A stretch of 64,000 nucleotides of DNA from Heterodera schachtii (GCA_023374025.1 SIJG01000003.1:3898873-3962872), one strand, 5' to 3'. Shown: positions 12,013 to 23,733, numbered from the stretch's first letter. Notes: generated by a model not told the origin, from the sequence alone. Made by a program: numbers and translations.

Positions 12013-12545
12013 CGCAAAAAATTTTTCATTGTATTCTCAAAAAAATTACTGGGATGCCACCGCTTGTCACGAAAAGCTCGAAATCAGTGGCGACAAATGT
12101 TTAACTGTCTATTGTACGAAAGATTACGGTGCTAATTTCATTAATGACAAAAATTAAAGTAATTTTCCTTCAAAAGGTTGTTGGTTGGTATTCCGTCTTC
12201 GCAAAACATTCGATTTTGCTGAACAATAATAATTCGTCCTATATTTTTTATTATGAAATTACTGTCCACAAAAAGAAAGTTAGGCATTTTTTGGCGAGAT
12301 AAAAATGCCAACTTTTTAATAAGTAAAAATTAATAATTATTTCGGTACAATTCGTCAACAAGCAAAAAAAGAAGAAGATTACGTTTAGAAAACCAAGGCC
12401 ATTTTTGCAAATGGAAGTTTTCGTTTTCCAAATGAAATAAATGACAAATATTCTTACGGTGTTGGCGATACCGTAGGAATTGGCGTTAATTCGGCCTTTC
12501 GACAGATCATTCATTTTCACTAAAAATGGACACCGTTTGGGTAAA
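12013..12545 (+). pseudogene. SPRY-domain remnant downstream of gene A
   Basis: Three SPRY exons can be recognised in order: about 12030-12132 (YWDATACHEKLEISGDK), about 12190-12280 (WYSVFAKHSI ... FYYEITV) and about 12385-12540 (YSYGVGDTVGIGVNSAF). The third has lost its first part and contains a frameshift before the KNG motif. There are no coil exons upstream and no final exon. This is the plus-strand relative of the remnant at 5640-6205. Confidence 0.65.
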
Positions 12546-12599
12546 AATCTGTTTTTATTAATTAAATTTAAAAAAGTGATTATATGGTAAACAATATTG

Positions 12600-13016
12600 A
12601 CTTTTAATTTTTATACATTTGAAATCAAATTGTTTTTGTTTAAAGAAATATTTTTTACAAAATCTGATCATTTGTTTCTTTTTTGTATTCTCATTTACTC
12701 TTTTATTTATTTAGTTTTTACAGAAATATGCAAAAGACTTACAGTGAAAGAAATTCAAAAGATTTTTGAAAAAATTCCTGCCATTTTTGCTTCTTCTCAA
12801 ATTTATCAGCTTTTTCCAAGTTTGGCTATTTCTATTTCGATTTTCTTACAAATCAATTTGAGAATACATTCCCCACATTCTTTTTTGAGTAAAATGGCAA
12901 ATCTTATGCTTCTTAGAGTAAACTGTGTTGGATTTTTAAACAAAAAATAATAATTTTCCTTCAAAACCCCCACCCCTCTCACAATCAGCCAAAAATTCTT
13001 GCTGCTGCTTAGTCAA
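12600..13016. other. AT-rich gap with no recognisable gene
   Basis: A 117-codon plus frame (12597-12950) is open but dominated by Phe, Ile, Leu and Lys codons, as expected from AT-rich DNA. No domain or splice structure was recognised. Confidence 0.4.
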
Positions 13017-13250
13017 AGATGAAGATGAGTACCAACGAAATCGGATGAGACCCCATGAACTTGATCAAACTAGGCCTATATCTGAAGTATCTCGTTCTAA
13101 AAAATATCTTGAAAACGACCGAGCAATCGAGACTTGGTTGTCCGTTTTGACGAGCAAGATCCGAATGATCGCAATGAACAGCATTGGCTACGCAACTTTT
13201 TTGGCTTTTTTGCCGAAAAAATTTGGCAATTTCATCAGTTTTAATAATGA
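13017..13250 (+). pseudogene. Conserved fragment of an unknown protein, copy 1
   Basis: Reading from 13017: KDEDEYQRNRMRPHE, LDQTRPISEVSRS, KKYLENDRAI. It is nearly identical to 53036-53200. After DRAI a base is missing relative to copy 2. Restoring the alternative frame continues RDLVVRFDEQDPND and HWLRNFFG. The amino-acid conservation with a single-base frame break indicates a decayed exon of a real gene. No family was recognised. Confidence 0.45.
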
Positions 13251-13289
13251 ATTAATTTTCTTTGTATTCGGCAAAAAAATTTAAATTCT

Positions 13290-13960
13290 TAACTTTAAAT
13301 TTTGCCATTTTAATGGCCGTTTCCAATGTCAATTTGTAGCATTTGCCATTGCAATATGTTTTCCAAAGAATTTAAATCGAAGAATAAAATACGAAAAAAC
13401 TACATTAAAATAAACGCGAACATAAAATGCCCTAAAAACACAAAAATACGAAATCCGAACGACGGTTTTTTACTAAATAATTATAAGAATTTTTGATTTA
13501 TTCTAAAAATTTAATCAAATTATTTACATTTTTAAAATTTAAATTTAGAAATTATTTTCTTTTATAAATTTGTAAATTCTCCAAAATTCGTTATGTACAG
13601 TATACTATTGTTAACAAATTTTTCACTTTTTTGGCCACATTATTTTTACAAAATATTTTGAGTGATAGAACAGTTAAAATAAAGAATTAGATGAATGATT
13701 TTTATTTTTGTTAAATTTTCCACCAATTTTAATTGTGCGGTGAAGAACATAAAATGTAATCAAATAAAAATTATGTGCCTTTATTAACAATTAAAAATGT
13801 GTAAAGGTTCAAAATTTGATTAAAACATTAAAAATGAATTATAATTTTCAATGGCAATAATAACAAAATTTGAACCCGAAGGACGAGGATCCCAGGAAAA
13901 GTGGCTTCTCAGAACGACTAAACTGAGGATATCCACGCCGGAGGAGGACAAATCAATGCC
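13290..13960. repeat. Inverted copy of the SLC22 3' flank (copy 2)
   Basis: Reverse complement of 4778-5420, including the GATATCCACGCCGG end. The transporter coding exon is missing here: homology ends near 13955. Confidence 0.7.
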
Positions 13961-14039
13961 ATCAGAAAATTGGCGGAGCCGCGGAGGAAACTAAAAATGG
14001 GAAATAAAAATAATTGAAATTTAATTTAATTATTAAAAA

Positions 14040-14152
14040 TGCCATGGCATTTGCCTGGGTTTGACGGTGACCACCAAAAGTGTGCCGTTCAACACAATGC
14101 CAACCAACGCAACCAAATTCAGTGCAGCAGCCGGCACAATCAAATCGGTCAT
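14040..14152 (-). CDS. GPCR-like TM1 exon (rhodopsin-type, nematode chemoreceptor-like)
   Basis: From an ATG at 14152 the minus strand reads MTDLIVPAAALNLVAL, then VGIVLNGTLLVVTVK. This fits transmembrane helix 1 of rhodopsin-type nematode receptors: a long hydrophobic run with G-I-x-x-N near its end and a basic turn after it. A GC-type donor or a donor a few bases downstream would end the exon near 14045. No TM2-TM7 exons were found on this strand downstream (lower coordinates), where the SLC22 flank begins, so it is a lone first exon, perhaps cut off by the duplication junction. Confidence 0.4.
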
Positions 14153-14159
14153 TCAAAAT

Positions 14160-15000
14160 TCCAAATCATAACTTTTTCTAAGACCATCAAAATTATACCT
14201 TTTTGGTATCTTTTGGTAGCCCTAAGTGTTCTCTATTTTTCTGTAAAATTTCAAAAAATTTCGTTGAGTTTCAAAAAATTGTTGTCACAAAGGTTTACCA
14301 AATCAATTTATGAAATTTACAAGCCACAACTTTTTTGAACCACAACCAAATTTTTTTTAATTTTAAAGGCAAATAGAGGACACTTCGGGCTATCAAATGA
14401 TACCAAGTATGCTTAATTTGGATGCTTCTGGAAAAAGTTATGGCGTTGATCAAAAATTGATCATTTTTATGGTGATCAATTATTCAACCAAGTATACTTT
14501 CTATATACAAATCGTAGAACCACTATTCCAATAACAATTCGGTAGCAAATTTTGTGTTCTTGCCATTGGGCTTGCCCATTTTCTCTAGAAAAAATTTCTC
14601 AACCCCCTAGGGATTTTGAAAATTTTCCGATTTTCAGTGTATTTTGGGTGTCCCGTTCACTACAAAGGAGTGATCTGATCAAGTTGATGTAAGAGACTTT
14701 TTTGATCAGCACCAAAAGTTGTGCAAGCATGAATTATTTCAAGTTTTTAAATGAACTATAAGATAGTTTTTCAGGTTTGAGTCAATACTTTTTTGGGGCA
14801 CTGTATTTCTCTCGTAAAACTGTAACTTGTTTGGGAAATATTAAATAATATATTGAAATTATAATTATGGTCAGAAAAATAATTAATAGATTAAAATAAT
14901 TATATTATTAATTGATTAAATTAATTTATTCCGTACTGAAATGACCCCACCCCTCTGAAAGTCTCTCACTGATATTTTTGTCACTTGGACTCACCACGAT
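14160..15000. repeat. Repeat-derived gap
   Basis: It contains the recurrent phrase (TCAAAAAATTTCGTTGAG, then GGACACTTCGGGCTATC) seen inside many elements of this window, plus AT-rich DNA. No gene is visible. Confidence 0.4.
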
Positions 15001-15012
15001 TTACTTCATGAC

Positions 15013-15605
15013 TAGGGCTGCTAATTTTATGTAAGAAAAATCGCGAATTATGTAAATAAAATATGTATAAAAAATGCTAAAATATGTATGAAATATGTAC
15101 AAAAACCCCCAAATATGTACTAAAATATGTAAATAAAATTTTTTTTAAATAGTTATTTTTGGAAAAAATTCTTTGTAAAAAGTAAAATAGGAACAAAACG
15201 CCATAAAAATGACAAAAATAGGCTTAGAATTAAATTTTAGTATTTCAAAAATTAATTTCTATATATAATTTTTTGAAAAAAAAAATCGATTTTTAGGGAT
15301 ACATTTTCAAAAAATTTTTTTTTAATTTTCACAAAAAATTTCTATAAATTCTCCAAAATCCTCAAAATATGTTAAAAAAATGAAAATATGTACGAAAAAT
15401 TGCTAAATATGTATTAAAAAGTCCAAAATATGTATAAAAATATGTACATATGTAATATGTAGAAAAATCCCCAAATATGTAAAAATATGTAAATAAAAGT
15501 CCCAACTTTTGTTCGCAAACACAAAAAAGAAAGTGTTTTTCCCACTAATTGGGCTATTGAGAATCCAGGAAAAAAATATGTATTTACATAAAATTAGCAG
15601 CCCTA
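15013..15605. mobile_element. hAT-type MITE, ATATGTA subfamily
   Basis: Inverted ends TAGGGCTGCTAATTTTATG and its complement, with an exact 8-bp target duplication TTCATGAC (15005-15012, 15606-15613). Both subterminal regions are dense arrays of ATATGTA/ATGTAAATAAAA words. The centre holds a CTTAGAATTAAA segment and an ATCGATTTTTAGGGATACA phrase. No ORF. Confidence 0.92.
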
Positions 15606-15799
15606 TTCATGACGTTTAACTTTTTTTCTGCATGTTAAATCCACACTAAATTTTGCATACCGATAGAGAAAAAATTTTAAAAACCATGCAATTTGCAAAT
15701 GCTATCAATTTCAAATGCACTACTATTTGGCGTTATGAGCAAAACACTGGGCTTGACCCATAGTGCAATAATATGTAGAAAAACCCAGAAAGAAGCAGC

Positions 15800-16130
15800 G
15801 CCTGATCAGTAGTAGTAGCAGGAGAACAACAGCAGCAGCAGCAGCTGATCAGCAACAACAACCACGGATTGATATGGGAGACGAAGAAGAAGAAGGTGAC
15901 AGAGAGCTGATCAGTGACGACATAAAGCATTTCACAATGAGAAGTGGGCCACAGGGGAGGACTGCTGTTGGCACTGATCGAACGACGGGCGGTGCCAACA
16001 TGTGACAACTATGAACGGATACTGATTGATCAGACAGTGCCGATGCCGGTGATTAAGGGAACAAAGGAAGAGGAAAAGCTCCGACAGATAACAAACCAAA
16101 AATTGAATGCAAATAGACGGGTAATTAGCT
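15800..16130 (+). other. Coding-like region of unknown gene, frame interrupted
   Basis: Base composition and codon pattern differ from the surroundings. One plus frame gives TTAAAAADQQQQPRID, MGDEEEEGDRELISDD and IKHFTMRSG. Another, from about 15944, gives RRAVPTCDNYERILID, QTVPMPVIKGTKEEE and LRQITNQKLNANRR, ending at a CGG|GTAATT donor. The two frames cannot be joined without a frame change near 15945. A CAG/GCA run is present. It may be two exons or one damaged exon; no family was recognised. Confidence 0.3.
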
Positions 16131-16257
16131 GATTAATTCATACAATTTATTCCATAAAAGCAATGTGAAGCAGGAGGAGAATGAGCAAAACGAATATTTC
16201 ACATTTCGTGCTAGCATTTGTGAGGTGGAGAAATTTTATGCAAAATAAATTTTGTAA

Positions 16258-17342
16258 AGTTTTTAGAAATTTTCAAACCCTCAATCAAATTGTTGGAATG
16301 CCAATGCCTGTCACAAAAATCTCCAAATGTTTGCCTCCGATTGTTAAACGAATTTTCTTTTCATTTCAGCTTGCGTCTCTTTGTTTGCATCGGTTGTGCA
16401 GTTTTTTATTTATGAACCCAAGATTCCCCTTTCACTTTCTTTCGCTTATACAATATATTAACTTTTACTGTTTAAAATTAACCTGCAAAAGTTCAAGTAC
16501 TTGACGAAAAATCAAAGAATAAATTAAGGTTTTTTAAAAAAATGAGTAGTGCGACCCCCATAATATGTTTACCCAGGAAAAAACCTTTTTTTCTCTCATT
16601 TAAATTAATTTCTACTTTTTTTACTGACGGAAAAGACATTTTTATAGTTTTTGAGTGGTTTTGCATTTAAGGACTCCGATTAATAACTAGGGCGTAAATA
16701 TGGCCATAAAATATGGATCAAAAATCGCAAAATATGGCCATAAAATGGCAAAAATATGGACATAAATTTTCCGAATTGAGGGGTAAATTTTCCAAAATTT
16801 CTTCAAATTCGCTAAACGCAAAGCCAAACTTTAAAAAATGGCTAAATATGGTATTAAAAATCATTTTAGAAGAAAAAACACGATACAGCTTAAAAATTAA
16901 CTCATTTTAGCGAAAATTAACCTGAAAAGCGAAATTTTCGCTTTTTTGAACTAATTTTTAAGAAAATTTAAATTTAATCAATATCTTAGACAAAATTTTG
17001 CTAAAAAATGTCTTTTTCGGGAATTTTTTCGGTCTTTAGGGGTCAAAAAGGCCAAACTCGGCAGATCATTTTAACCAAAAATGGACTTCGTTTGGGTTGG
17101 TAAATAAACAATTAAATGAATTTTAAATGTAATTTATTAATTAGCTATTTTATTTAATTGATTTTTATGTTTCAATTTTCGAAAATCTCTTTTATTTCCT
17201 CACAGATTCATTTAATGACTTTTTTGTTGCTCCACGTTTTGCTGATGATTCTTTGCATCCATTTGTTAGTTTGTGCAATTTTGATGAGGAAATTGAGGCA
17301 AACTTTGGGCCCAATTTCAAATTTGATTTGACAACTCTCTGA
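16258..17342 (+). pseudogene. Scattered SPRY-domain remnant
   Basis: Pieces on the plus strand: about 16285-16330 (NCWNANACHKNLQM), 17056-17100 (TRQIILTKNGLRL with the usual TTGG|GTTGG donor) and 17206-17342 (a complete last SPRY exon: FVAPRFADDSLHPFVS ... EANFGPNFKFDLTTL, stop TGA). The middle SPRY exons and all coil exons are missing and a partial element (16688-17040) lies between. Confidence 0.6.
16688..17040. mobile_element. Left part of a hAT-type element, ATATGGCCATAAAATATGG subfamily
   Basis: It begins TAGGGCGTAAATATGG followed by a short array of ATATGG/CATAAA words, but no matching right end was found before the SPRY remnant at 17056. Probably truncated. Confidence 0.45.
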
Positions 17343-17461
17343 TTAGGAAGACATATTCACCAAAGCTGATCAATTTGTTGTTTTTAGTTTTATGCCTATA
17401 AATTTCATATTTTCAAATTGCATAAATTCAGAAAAATTAAACAATTTAAAAAAGTTTACTC

Positions 17462-17705
17462 AAAATCTTCGACAACAGACTTCAATTTATTTAAAGTTTT
17501 AAGCCTTCTAATCGCTTTAGCTCCACCTCGTAAAGAGTTAACACAAAATATAAATTAGGCAAAAATATATTCCCTTTGCGGGAAGGGCAACTAAACTGTG
17601 GAATCAATTAGATAAAGAACATATAAAAACAAATTCAAACGAAAATGAAGAGCTCCGACAGATACAAGAATTTTATATTAAATGGCTTAATGTATGTCCA
17701 TGTGT
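17462..17705. other. Two coding-like fragments, one retroelement-like
   Basis: Plus strand about 17561-17700 reads YIPFAGRATKLWNQLDKE, then NENEELRQIQEFYIKWL. The R-x-x-x-x-WN-x-L pattern followed by a hydrophobic KWL end resembles the extreme C-terminus of LINE reverse transcriptase ORFs; this is weak evidence. Minus strand 17534-17462 reads LRGGAKAIRRLKTLNK, also coding-like. Neither has a start or clear splice sites. Confidence 0.25.
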
Positions 17706-17725
17706 ACTGTATTAGGGAACTATTT

Positions 17726-17947
17726 TTATTCGGTATAAATATATAGCGGCTGTGTTTCGTCCGGTGTTTCTGCCGGCTGTGTTTCGGCCGGCTGTGTTTC
17801 GATCATCTGTGTTTCGTCCGGTGTTAATGTGTAGCAAAGATGATCAAACTGAGGAAATGGATCGGAAATCTTGATAAGAAATGAGCATTTCGAAGCTGAA
17901 TGATCGGACTTACCACCACATCCATTAGGATTTAAATTGTCTATCAT
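17726..17947 (-). CDS. Small ORF with a TQPAE/TPDETQ minisatellite
   Basis: A 73-codon minus-strand frame starts at ATG 17947 and ends with a repetitive tail (ETQPAETQPAETPDETQ). The DNA behind it is a short tandem array of GGCTGTGTTTCG(G/T)CCGG units (17750-17830). It could be the end of a real protein with a variable repeat or chance translation of a minisatellite. No homologue was recognised. Confidence 0.25.
   Translation of the reverse strand: MIDNLNPNGCGGKSDHSASKCSFLIKISDPFPQFDHLCYTLTPDETQMIETQPAETQPAETPDETQPLYIYTE
17750..17830. repeat. Minisatellite, unit about 17-18 bp
   Basis: About four imperfect units of GGCTGTGTTTCGKCCGG in tandem. Confidence 0.7.
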
Positions 17948-18659
17948 TTTCGTATTTTACACATTTGACTAATGTTTTTGTGTTTGTTGAACATACAAAT
18001 TTTTATTTTGGTGCATAAAACTGAAACTGTTACAAAAGTTTTTAAAACAAAAAATCGAAAATTGAAGAAACAAACGGATAGTGGGCAAAAGATTTCATCC
18101 AAGTTTGCAAATTTTATCCCAAAAATGCTCAATTTGGAGAACTTTTATGAACAAAAATTGAGAAATCGAATGGCATTTAGAAGAATTTGGCACAAAATTA
18201 AATATGTTAAAAGTAATTTGAAAAGCGTTATATAAGAGGAAAATGAATGAATGGATGGGCCAGCCTTGAAAACAATTAAATTTAACAAAAATGAAAGTTG
18301 AAGATGTTTCTCCCTCTGCTCGATTCAACACAAACTTTTTTTTGGGTCCTTCCAAATTTTTGTCCGAAAATCGATGGATTTTATGATTTTATTTTTGAAA
18401 AATGAATTTTATTATTATCAAAATAAAGCGATGGAATTGGACGGGCGGTGATCAGACAGCCGACAGACAGTGGGGGACGGCTGTCAATAACAATTGATAA
18501 AGGCCCACCCCGTTTTCACGCATTTTCAGCGCCCAATTTGTCAATAATTGGTCTCTTTCCATATAACAAATAATCCATTTATGCAAAGCTCTATTATAAT
18601 AAAAATAAATAAATACGTGTGGGCGGTTGCTGCACTATTACTAATTACCATTAATTAGC

Positions 18660-20690
18660 GTAAATTATTGATTGCGCTGTTTGCCTTTTATTGGCCAGTC
18701 AAAGCATCGAACATTTCAGCAGAGATTATATGGATTTCAACTACCTTGAGGCTCAGTAATGGAATTAATTAACCGAAAATTGATTTGCCCTTATTCAAAG
18801 GACATTGAATTAGGTGAATTGACGATTTCAACAAAAATATGACAAATTAAGGTACTTATCAAGCATAAATAAACAAATATTTAAATGAGCCTTTTTTTGC
18901 ACTGACATTTTTTATTACTTTTAGAAAATCAAATAAATAAAAATAACAATATTATGTTTGGGGGAAAAGAAATAAAAAAACAATATTCAATATGTTGTTG
19001 AAAATGGGATGAAGTGGAACAATAAATAAAATAAAAATCCAATCAAAAAGTTTTCGTATTAGTCGTTGCACCTTAATGAAAGGAATTAAAATTTTTTATT
19101 TTAATTAATAATTAATTAGTAATATTAATTAATTAATGCTTTGCCATGCAAAATATCACAGAAAGTAACAGATTTATTGTATTGTATGTTTGTTGTTTTT
19201 ATTTTGCAAAGAAATTCAGTTAAAGGATCCTTGGCCAACAATTAAATATCGATAAAAATTAGACAGATTTAAATTTTTAAATTATTATTTGGGTAATTTC
19301 ATCAAAATTTACAGCCATACACGGGGATGCTCTTTTTAAAGGCGACTAGGAAAAATCGACGCCAGCAGAAACGTCGCCGGGCGAATTTTGGACCATAGCT
19401 TTTTGCCTTCTCAACCATATTAAACTTTCTTGGTATTGTTGAAAACTTACTAAAAAACTCTATAAACCTGCAAATTTTCAAAATTTTTTATTCATATACA
19501 AATAAAAATCAGGGCAAAAAGTTCGAAAAACTAGGTTTTTGAGTTCCTTCTGGCCATAACTTTTTTAAAACTTAACAAAAATTTTTGAAATTTTGCCTAT
19601 TAATAATAAACATCTAAAGCTATCGAAGAACACCAAGAATGCTTAATTTGATTGACGACGAACAAAGTTATGTTCCAAAAAGTGTCCCTGCGACGTTTCG
19701 GCCGGGGTGCACCCCTTTAAAGGTTCTTTCTTTTATAATTTTTTTATCTGTCTGTTTCCACTATTTATTAAAAAATAATAAATTAAAGAGTTATTTCCAT
19801 ACAAATCTCAATCGCTGATTGCCAAATTTGTTTTTTCCAGCCGTCTGAATGCCGCCGATTCCCGTAAAGTCCTCCTGAATCATTTTTTAAAGAAAGTTAT
19901 GAGAAAAAATATGTGTCCAGAAACTTGGGACACCATGTATTTAATTCTTTATTTACTTAAGTATTTCTTACCAATTCGATTTCATCTCCACAAGTTTTTT
20001 CATTTGAACATTTAAAATCATCAATTTCAGTGCCCTCTAGGTGCCGTCATCAAAGCCTTGGCCTAATTGTTTACAAAATTATTTTAATTTATAATTATTC
20101 ATTAGGAATTTAATATTTGACCTTCCTTGCCTCGCTTCTGAGCTGCTAAAATCTGTCCGTGCCAATTATCGTCATTCCGCATGCCATTCACGTCCTTGAA
20201 ATTTTGTATATTTTATATTGTTTTTCTCTCTTTTTTTCATTTATGGTCGAATGTTTTTGATTTTAAAATTCAGATTTTTTTCACAAAATTTTTTTATTAC
20301 AGGAACATGTCTCATCCCAATGCTTTTCACCAATCCAAGTGTATCGAAGCATCTGATCAAACAGAAGGAGAAGAAATAAATTAAAAATTGTAATACCGTA
20401 TAAATTATTTACATTTTAATAGATTACTGTACAAAATTAACTCACTGTTCACACGTTCTCTGTGAATGCAGTTCTGCTGAATATCATTAAAATTATTAAT
20501 TTTTTCAGCAGCTAATTTATTAAAAACTCCGAAAGCATTCGAAATTTTCTGAAAAAATATTTGACCAAAAAATAAAAATTTGTTTGAAAAGCTTTTCAAT
20601 CATAATTTTTTTTACAGAAGCCCCAATTTTTGCCTCTTTTTCTTAAAGCTCAAAAAGTTCACAAATTGGAACCCAAAGAAATTTATGACA
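18660..20690. repeat. Segmental duplication, copy 1 (copy 2 at about 30780-32060)
   Basis: Several separated stretches occur in the same order and orientation in both places: GGCCAGTCAAAGCATC ... TTAACCGAAAATTGATTTG (18695-18800 and 30818-30935), CGATTTCATCTCCACAAG (19977 and 31360), GCTTCTGAGCTGCTAAAATC (20134 and 31533) and TGATCAAACAGA...GAAATAAATTAAAA (20353 and 31745). On the minus strand some parts are coding-like, e.g. 20205-20134 reads VNGMRNDDNWHGQILAAQKR and the other copy VNGTRNDHHWHGQILAAQKR. An unknown minus-strand gene was probably duplicated and has since decayed or is mostly unresolved here. Confidence 0.55.
19330..19730. repeat. Foldback-like segment inside the segmental duplication
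   Basis: GCAGAAACGTCGCCGGGC on the left and GCGACGTTTCGGCCGGGG on the right are roughly complementary and flank the recurrent AAGCTATCGAA...ACCAAGAATGCTTAATTTG phrase. This segment is absent from the copy at 30.8-32.1 kb, which supports insertion. Exact ends were not found. Confidence 0.4.
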
Positions 20691-20810
20691 AAAATAAAAA
20701 AAATTCTCTTTTTAATATAAAAATTGGACGTTTTTTGGTGTTAGCCTTTATTATAAAAATTTTTAAATTTCGGCTTACATTTGTTTGTACCATTAAAAAG
20801 GCATTTTATG

Positions 20811-21408
20811 GGGGACCGGTAAATTGGACACCAGAAAATTGGACACCAAGCGGAAAACTGGACACCGCCGGAATTTTGGACACCGAAGGAAAATTGGACA
20901 CCGGAAAACTGGACACCATCCTAAAATAAACCCAGGAATTGAGTTGAAAAATAAATTTGTATAGGGTAAATGGATTAATGAATTAAGGCACTTATTTGTT
21001 AAAGTAAATTAGGCATTAAACATGCACGATGATTGATCAATGTGCCAAAAAATGCACGAAAATGGGCGATGATTAGTCAATGTGTTAAATTGCATTAAAA
21101 AATGGCAATCCTATCGAAAAGAAAACTTTATTTCGTTCTTTATGAATGTTATGGTGGCTTCTTCTCCTGATGTTACAATAATAAAACCTTATTTATTGCC
21201 ATTTTATTACGCTTATAAAAACACAGGTATGTGCAGACGAAAATAAATCTTTTAGCCAAACCAAAATTTTTGGCAAATTTATTTAATTTATTTATTTTTA
21301 TATCCAATAGTGTCCAATTTTCCGGTGTCCAAATTTCCATTAGTGTCCAATTTTCTAGTGTCCAATTTTCGGTGTCCAATTTTCCGGTGTCCAATTTACC
21401 GGGAGCCC
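20811..21408. mobile_element. Inverted-repeat element built of GGTGTCCAATTTTCC words
   Basis: Left end GGGGACCGGTAAATTGG, right end CCAATTTACCGGGAGCCC, with an exact 8-bp duplication ATTTTATG (20803-20810, 21409-21416). Each end carries five or six copies of GGACACC/GGTGTCC spaced by AATTTTCC-like words. Open frames of WTPENWTP type are translations of these words, not a gene. Confidence 0.9.
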
Positions 21409-22132
21409 ATTTTATGATGGTCCATTTAATCTCATGAATTGATCAAAATTTTGTCAGATCAGCATATATTCATTCGTTAGAACAACGACAGCACGTGAAC
21501 TGATAATAAAATGTGGAGAATTTCTCGTTTGCTCAAACTTTCTTTTTCTGAAAATTTAGAATTAATTAAAATAAAAAAAATTTTCTTTAATAATTTATTG
21601 GACTATACGAATTTACCCAAAATTAATTTACGAACAAATGAGCAAAATGAATGAATGAATGAATGGACGAAAAGTGAAAACGATTTCCCAATGAATTTGC
21701 TTAATGTTTTCCGCTGATTCATCAGCACAAATGAACATTTTCATAAATGATTTTCCCATTAAAAATGAATAATTATTTACAGAAAAATATTGAATTTGTA
21801 ATATTTTTTATTTTTTAAAAGAAATAGATTTATATTATTAAATTTTTTAATGATTAAAGGGTGTTTAAGAGTCAAAAGTTTCTATATTCTAGAACTAAAA
21901 TAAGGAATTCGACGATGCCAAAATTGGTGTCCCATCCCTGGTGCAACCCCCCCCCCCCGTTTTTGGTATTTTTAGGTGATAAATAAATCGCTCGACATAA
22001 GTGCCACAAAATGTGCCATAATAATTTTTTAACATTTGGGAGAAATGAATTAAAATCGAAATGCTTTTCCCCTGCTGGAAATCACTGCACCGTATAGAAT
22101 GGTTAAGCATGTTAATAAGCTGGGATTGACAT

Positions 22133-22203
22133 GGGTGATTGGTCTGTGGTATGATTCTCGCTTCGGGTGCGAGAGGTCCTGGGTTCAATTCCCAGATCAC
22201 CCC
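22133..22203 (+). tRNA. tRNA-Pro (anticodon CGG)
   Basis: A complete cloverleaf can be drawn: acceptor GGGTGAT pairs with ATCACCC; the anticodon stem CTCGC/GCGAG encloses the loop TTCGGGT (anticodon CGG); the T stem CTGGG/CCCAG encloses TTCAATT; the discriminator base is C. A D-arm with GGTATGATT follows the usual A-box pattern. The gene has no intron and is followed by a short T-run (22207-22217), as expected for RNA polymerase III termination. It lies alone between transposons. Confidence 0.93.
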
Positions 22204-22758
22204 AACATTTTTGCTTTTCAAAATTTTTTCCTAATTGTCTTTTAACTAATTTTCAAAATTTAAGCTGGGTGTTCTTTCGATTAAGCATGTCAAATTTAAT
22301 AAAAGTTATAAATAGGGCTACAATTTATAGTTTTTTCACTATTTTTTCCTGAGCTCTCCATGTCTTAAAACGTACGAAAAACAAGTTTTTTTCGACTGTT
22401 GTTAAGCTACTTTTCGAGTTATTAGAAAACTATTTTCTAGTTTTTTATTTTTAGCAACTAAAAAAATATAAATTTTTTGAAAAAAAACTATTTTCAACTA
22501 TTTTGGCGTTTTGCCCAAAAATTGTTAACAAAAATGCAATAAAAACGAAGAGTACATAAGGATCAACTTTTTGAGAATTTCAAAAATAAGCCCCTAGGAA
22601 TCGACCCAAATTTTTTTCAAAAAATAGACCCCTAAAGATCTATCCTAAATTTTCAAAACACACCCCTGAGAAATAAAAAATTTCTCAAAAATGTACAAAT
22701 TTTATTGTTTATTTTCTTGACTAGAATTTTTGATTTTGAAAATTATGTATTTCATTAA

Positions 22759-23391
22759 TAGGGATCATTTATTTATGTAAGAAAAATCGCGAAATATGTA
22801 AATAAAATATGTATAAAAAACACTGAAATATGTATGAAATATATACAAAAATCCAGAAATATGTACTAAAATATGTAAATAAAATTTTTTAAATGGTGAT
22901 TTTTTGGAAAAAAAAAAATCTTTCTAAGGGTGAAATAGGCACAAATTGCCATAAAAATGACCTAAATAGGCTTAAAATTATCTTTTAGTAATTTAAAAAT
23001 TAATTTTTGGTATTCCATTTTTGAAAAAAAAACTATTTTTTGGGGCACATTGTCAAAAAAAATTTTGCTTTTCGCAAAAAATTTCTATAAATACTCAAAA
23101 TTTTTGAAAAAAATTGCTAAATTTTGGATATTTTTGGGCGTATTTCATAAAAAAATTCCCTAAAAATTCTCAAAAAATGCAAAATATGTACGAAAAAATG
23201 CGAAAAAGTCCAAAATATGTATAAAAATATGTACATATGTAATATGTATAAAAATCCGAAAATATGTAAAAATATGTAAATAAAAGTCCCAACTTTTGTT
23301 CGCAAACACAAAAAAGAAAGTGTTTTTCCTACTAATTAGGCTATGGAGAATCCAGAAAAAAACATGTATTTACATAAAAAAATGATCCCTA
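22759..23391. mobile_element. hAT-type MITE, ATATGTA subfamily variant, nested
   Basis: Ends TAGGGATCATTT and AAATGATCCCTA; flanks TTCATTAA (22751-22758) and CTCATTAA (23392-23399) match at 7 of 8. The interior is closely similar to 15013-15605, including the ACTTTTGTTCGCAAACAC stretch, but the outermost 20 bases differ. Confidence 0.85.
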
Positions 23392-23711
23392 CTCATTAAT
23401 GATTTGACATAATATTTTTATTTTTTGAAGAAAATTTTCGATTATATACCCCTAAATTCGGAACTTTTTAGCAACTATTTACCAAGGGCGTAGCCAGACC
23501 CTTGGCTTCGGGGTGGGGGGGGGGGGGGCTCAAGTCAAAAATTTGATTTTTAGCGGTGTATTTTTCGTTTTCAGTCGATTTTTAGGGGTGTATTTTTCGT
23601 TTTGTGAAATCCCAAATTATGGGGGTGTATTTTACAAAATTTTTCGCCAAAAAATTACTATTTTTGCTATTTTTGTCTCAATTTTTCAAAAATATGGTAA
23701 AATGGGGGTCC

Positions 23712-23733
23712 GGCGGTGCCGGTAGGCGCCGCC
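23712..23733. repeat. GC-rich hairpin module, copy a
   Basis: GGCGGTGCC-GGTA-GGCGCCGCC: a 9-bp stem (one G-T pair) with a 4-base loop, downstream of a G-run. Confidence 0.8.

Noticed and set aside
12251..12520. Minus-strand ORF of 89 codons
   Set aside because: Antisense of the SPRY remnant on the plus strand.
13045..13284. 79-codon frame as a complete gene
   Set aside because: Only the first part is conserved with 53.04 kb; the rest results from a one-base loss and runs into AT-rich DNA.
20816..21420. Open frames with WTPENWTP-type repeats on both strands
   Set aside because: They are translations of the GGTGTCCAATTTTCC words in the ends of an inverted-repeat element.
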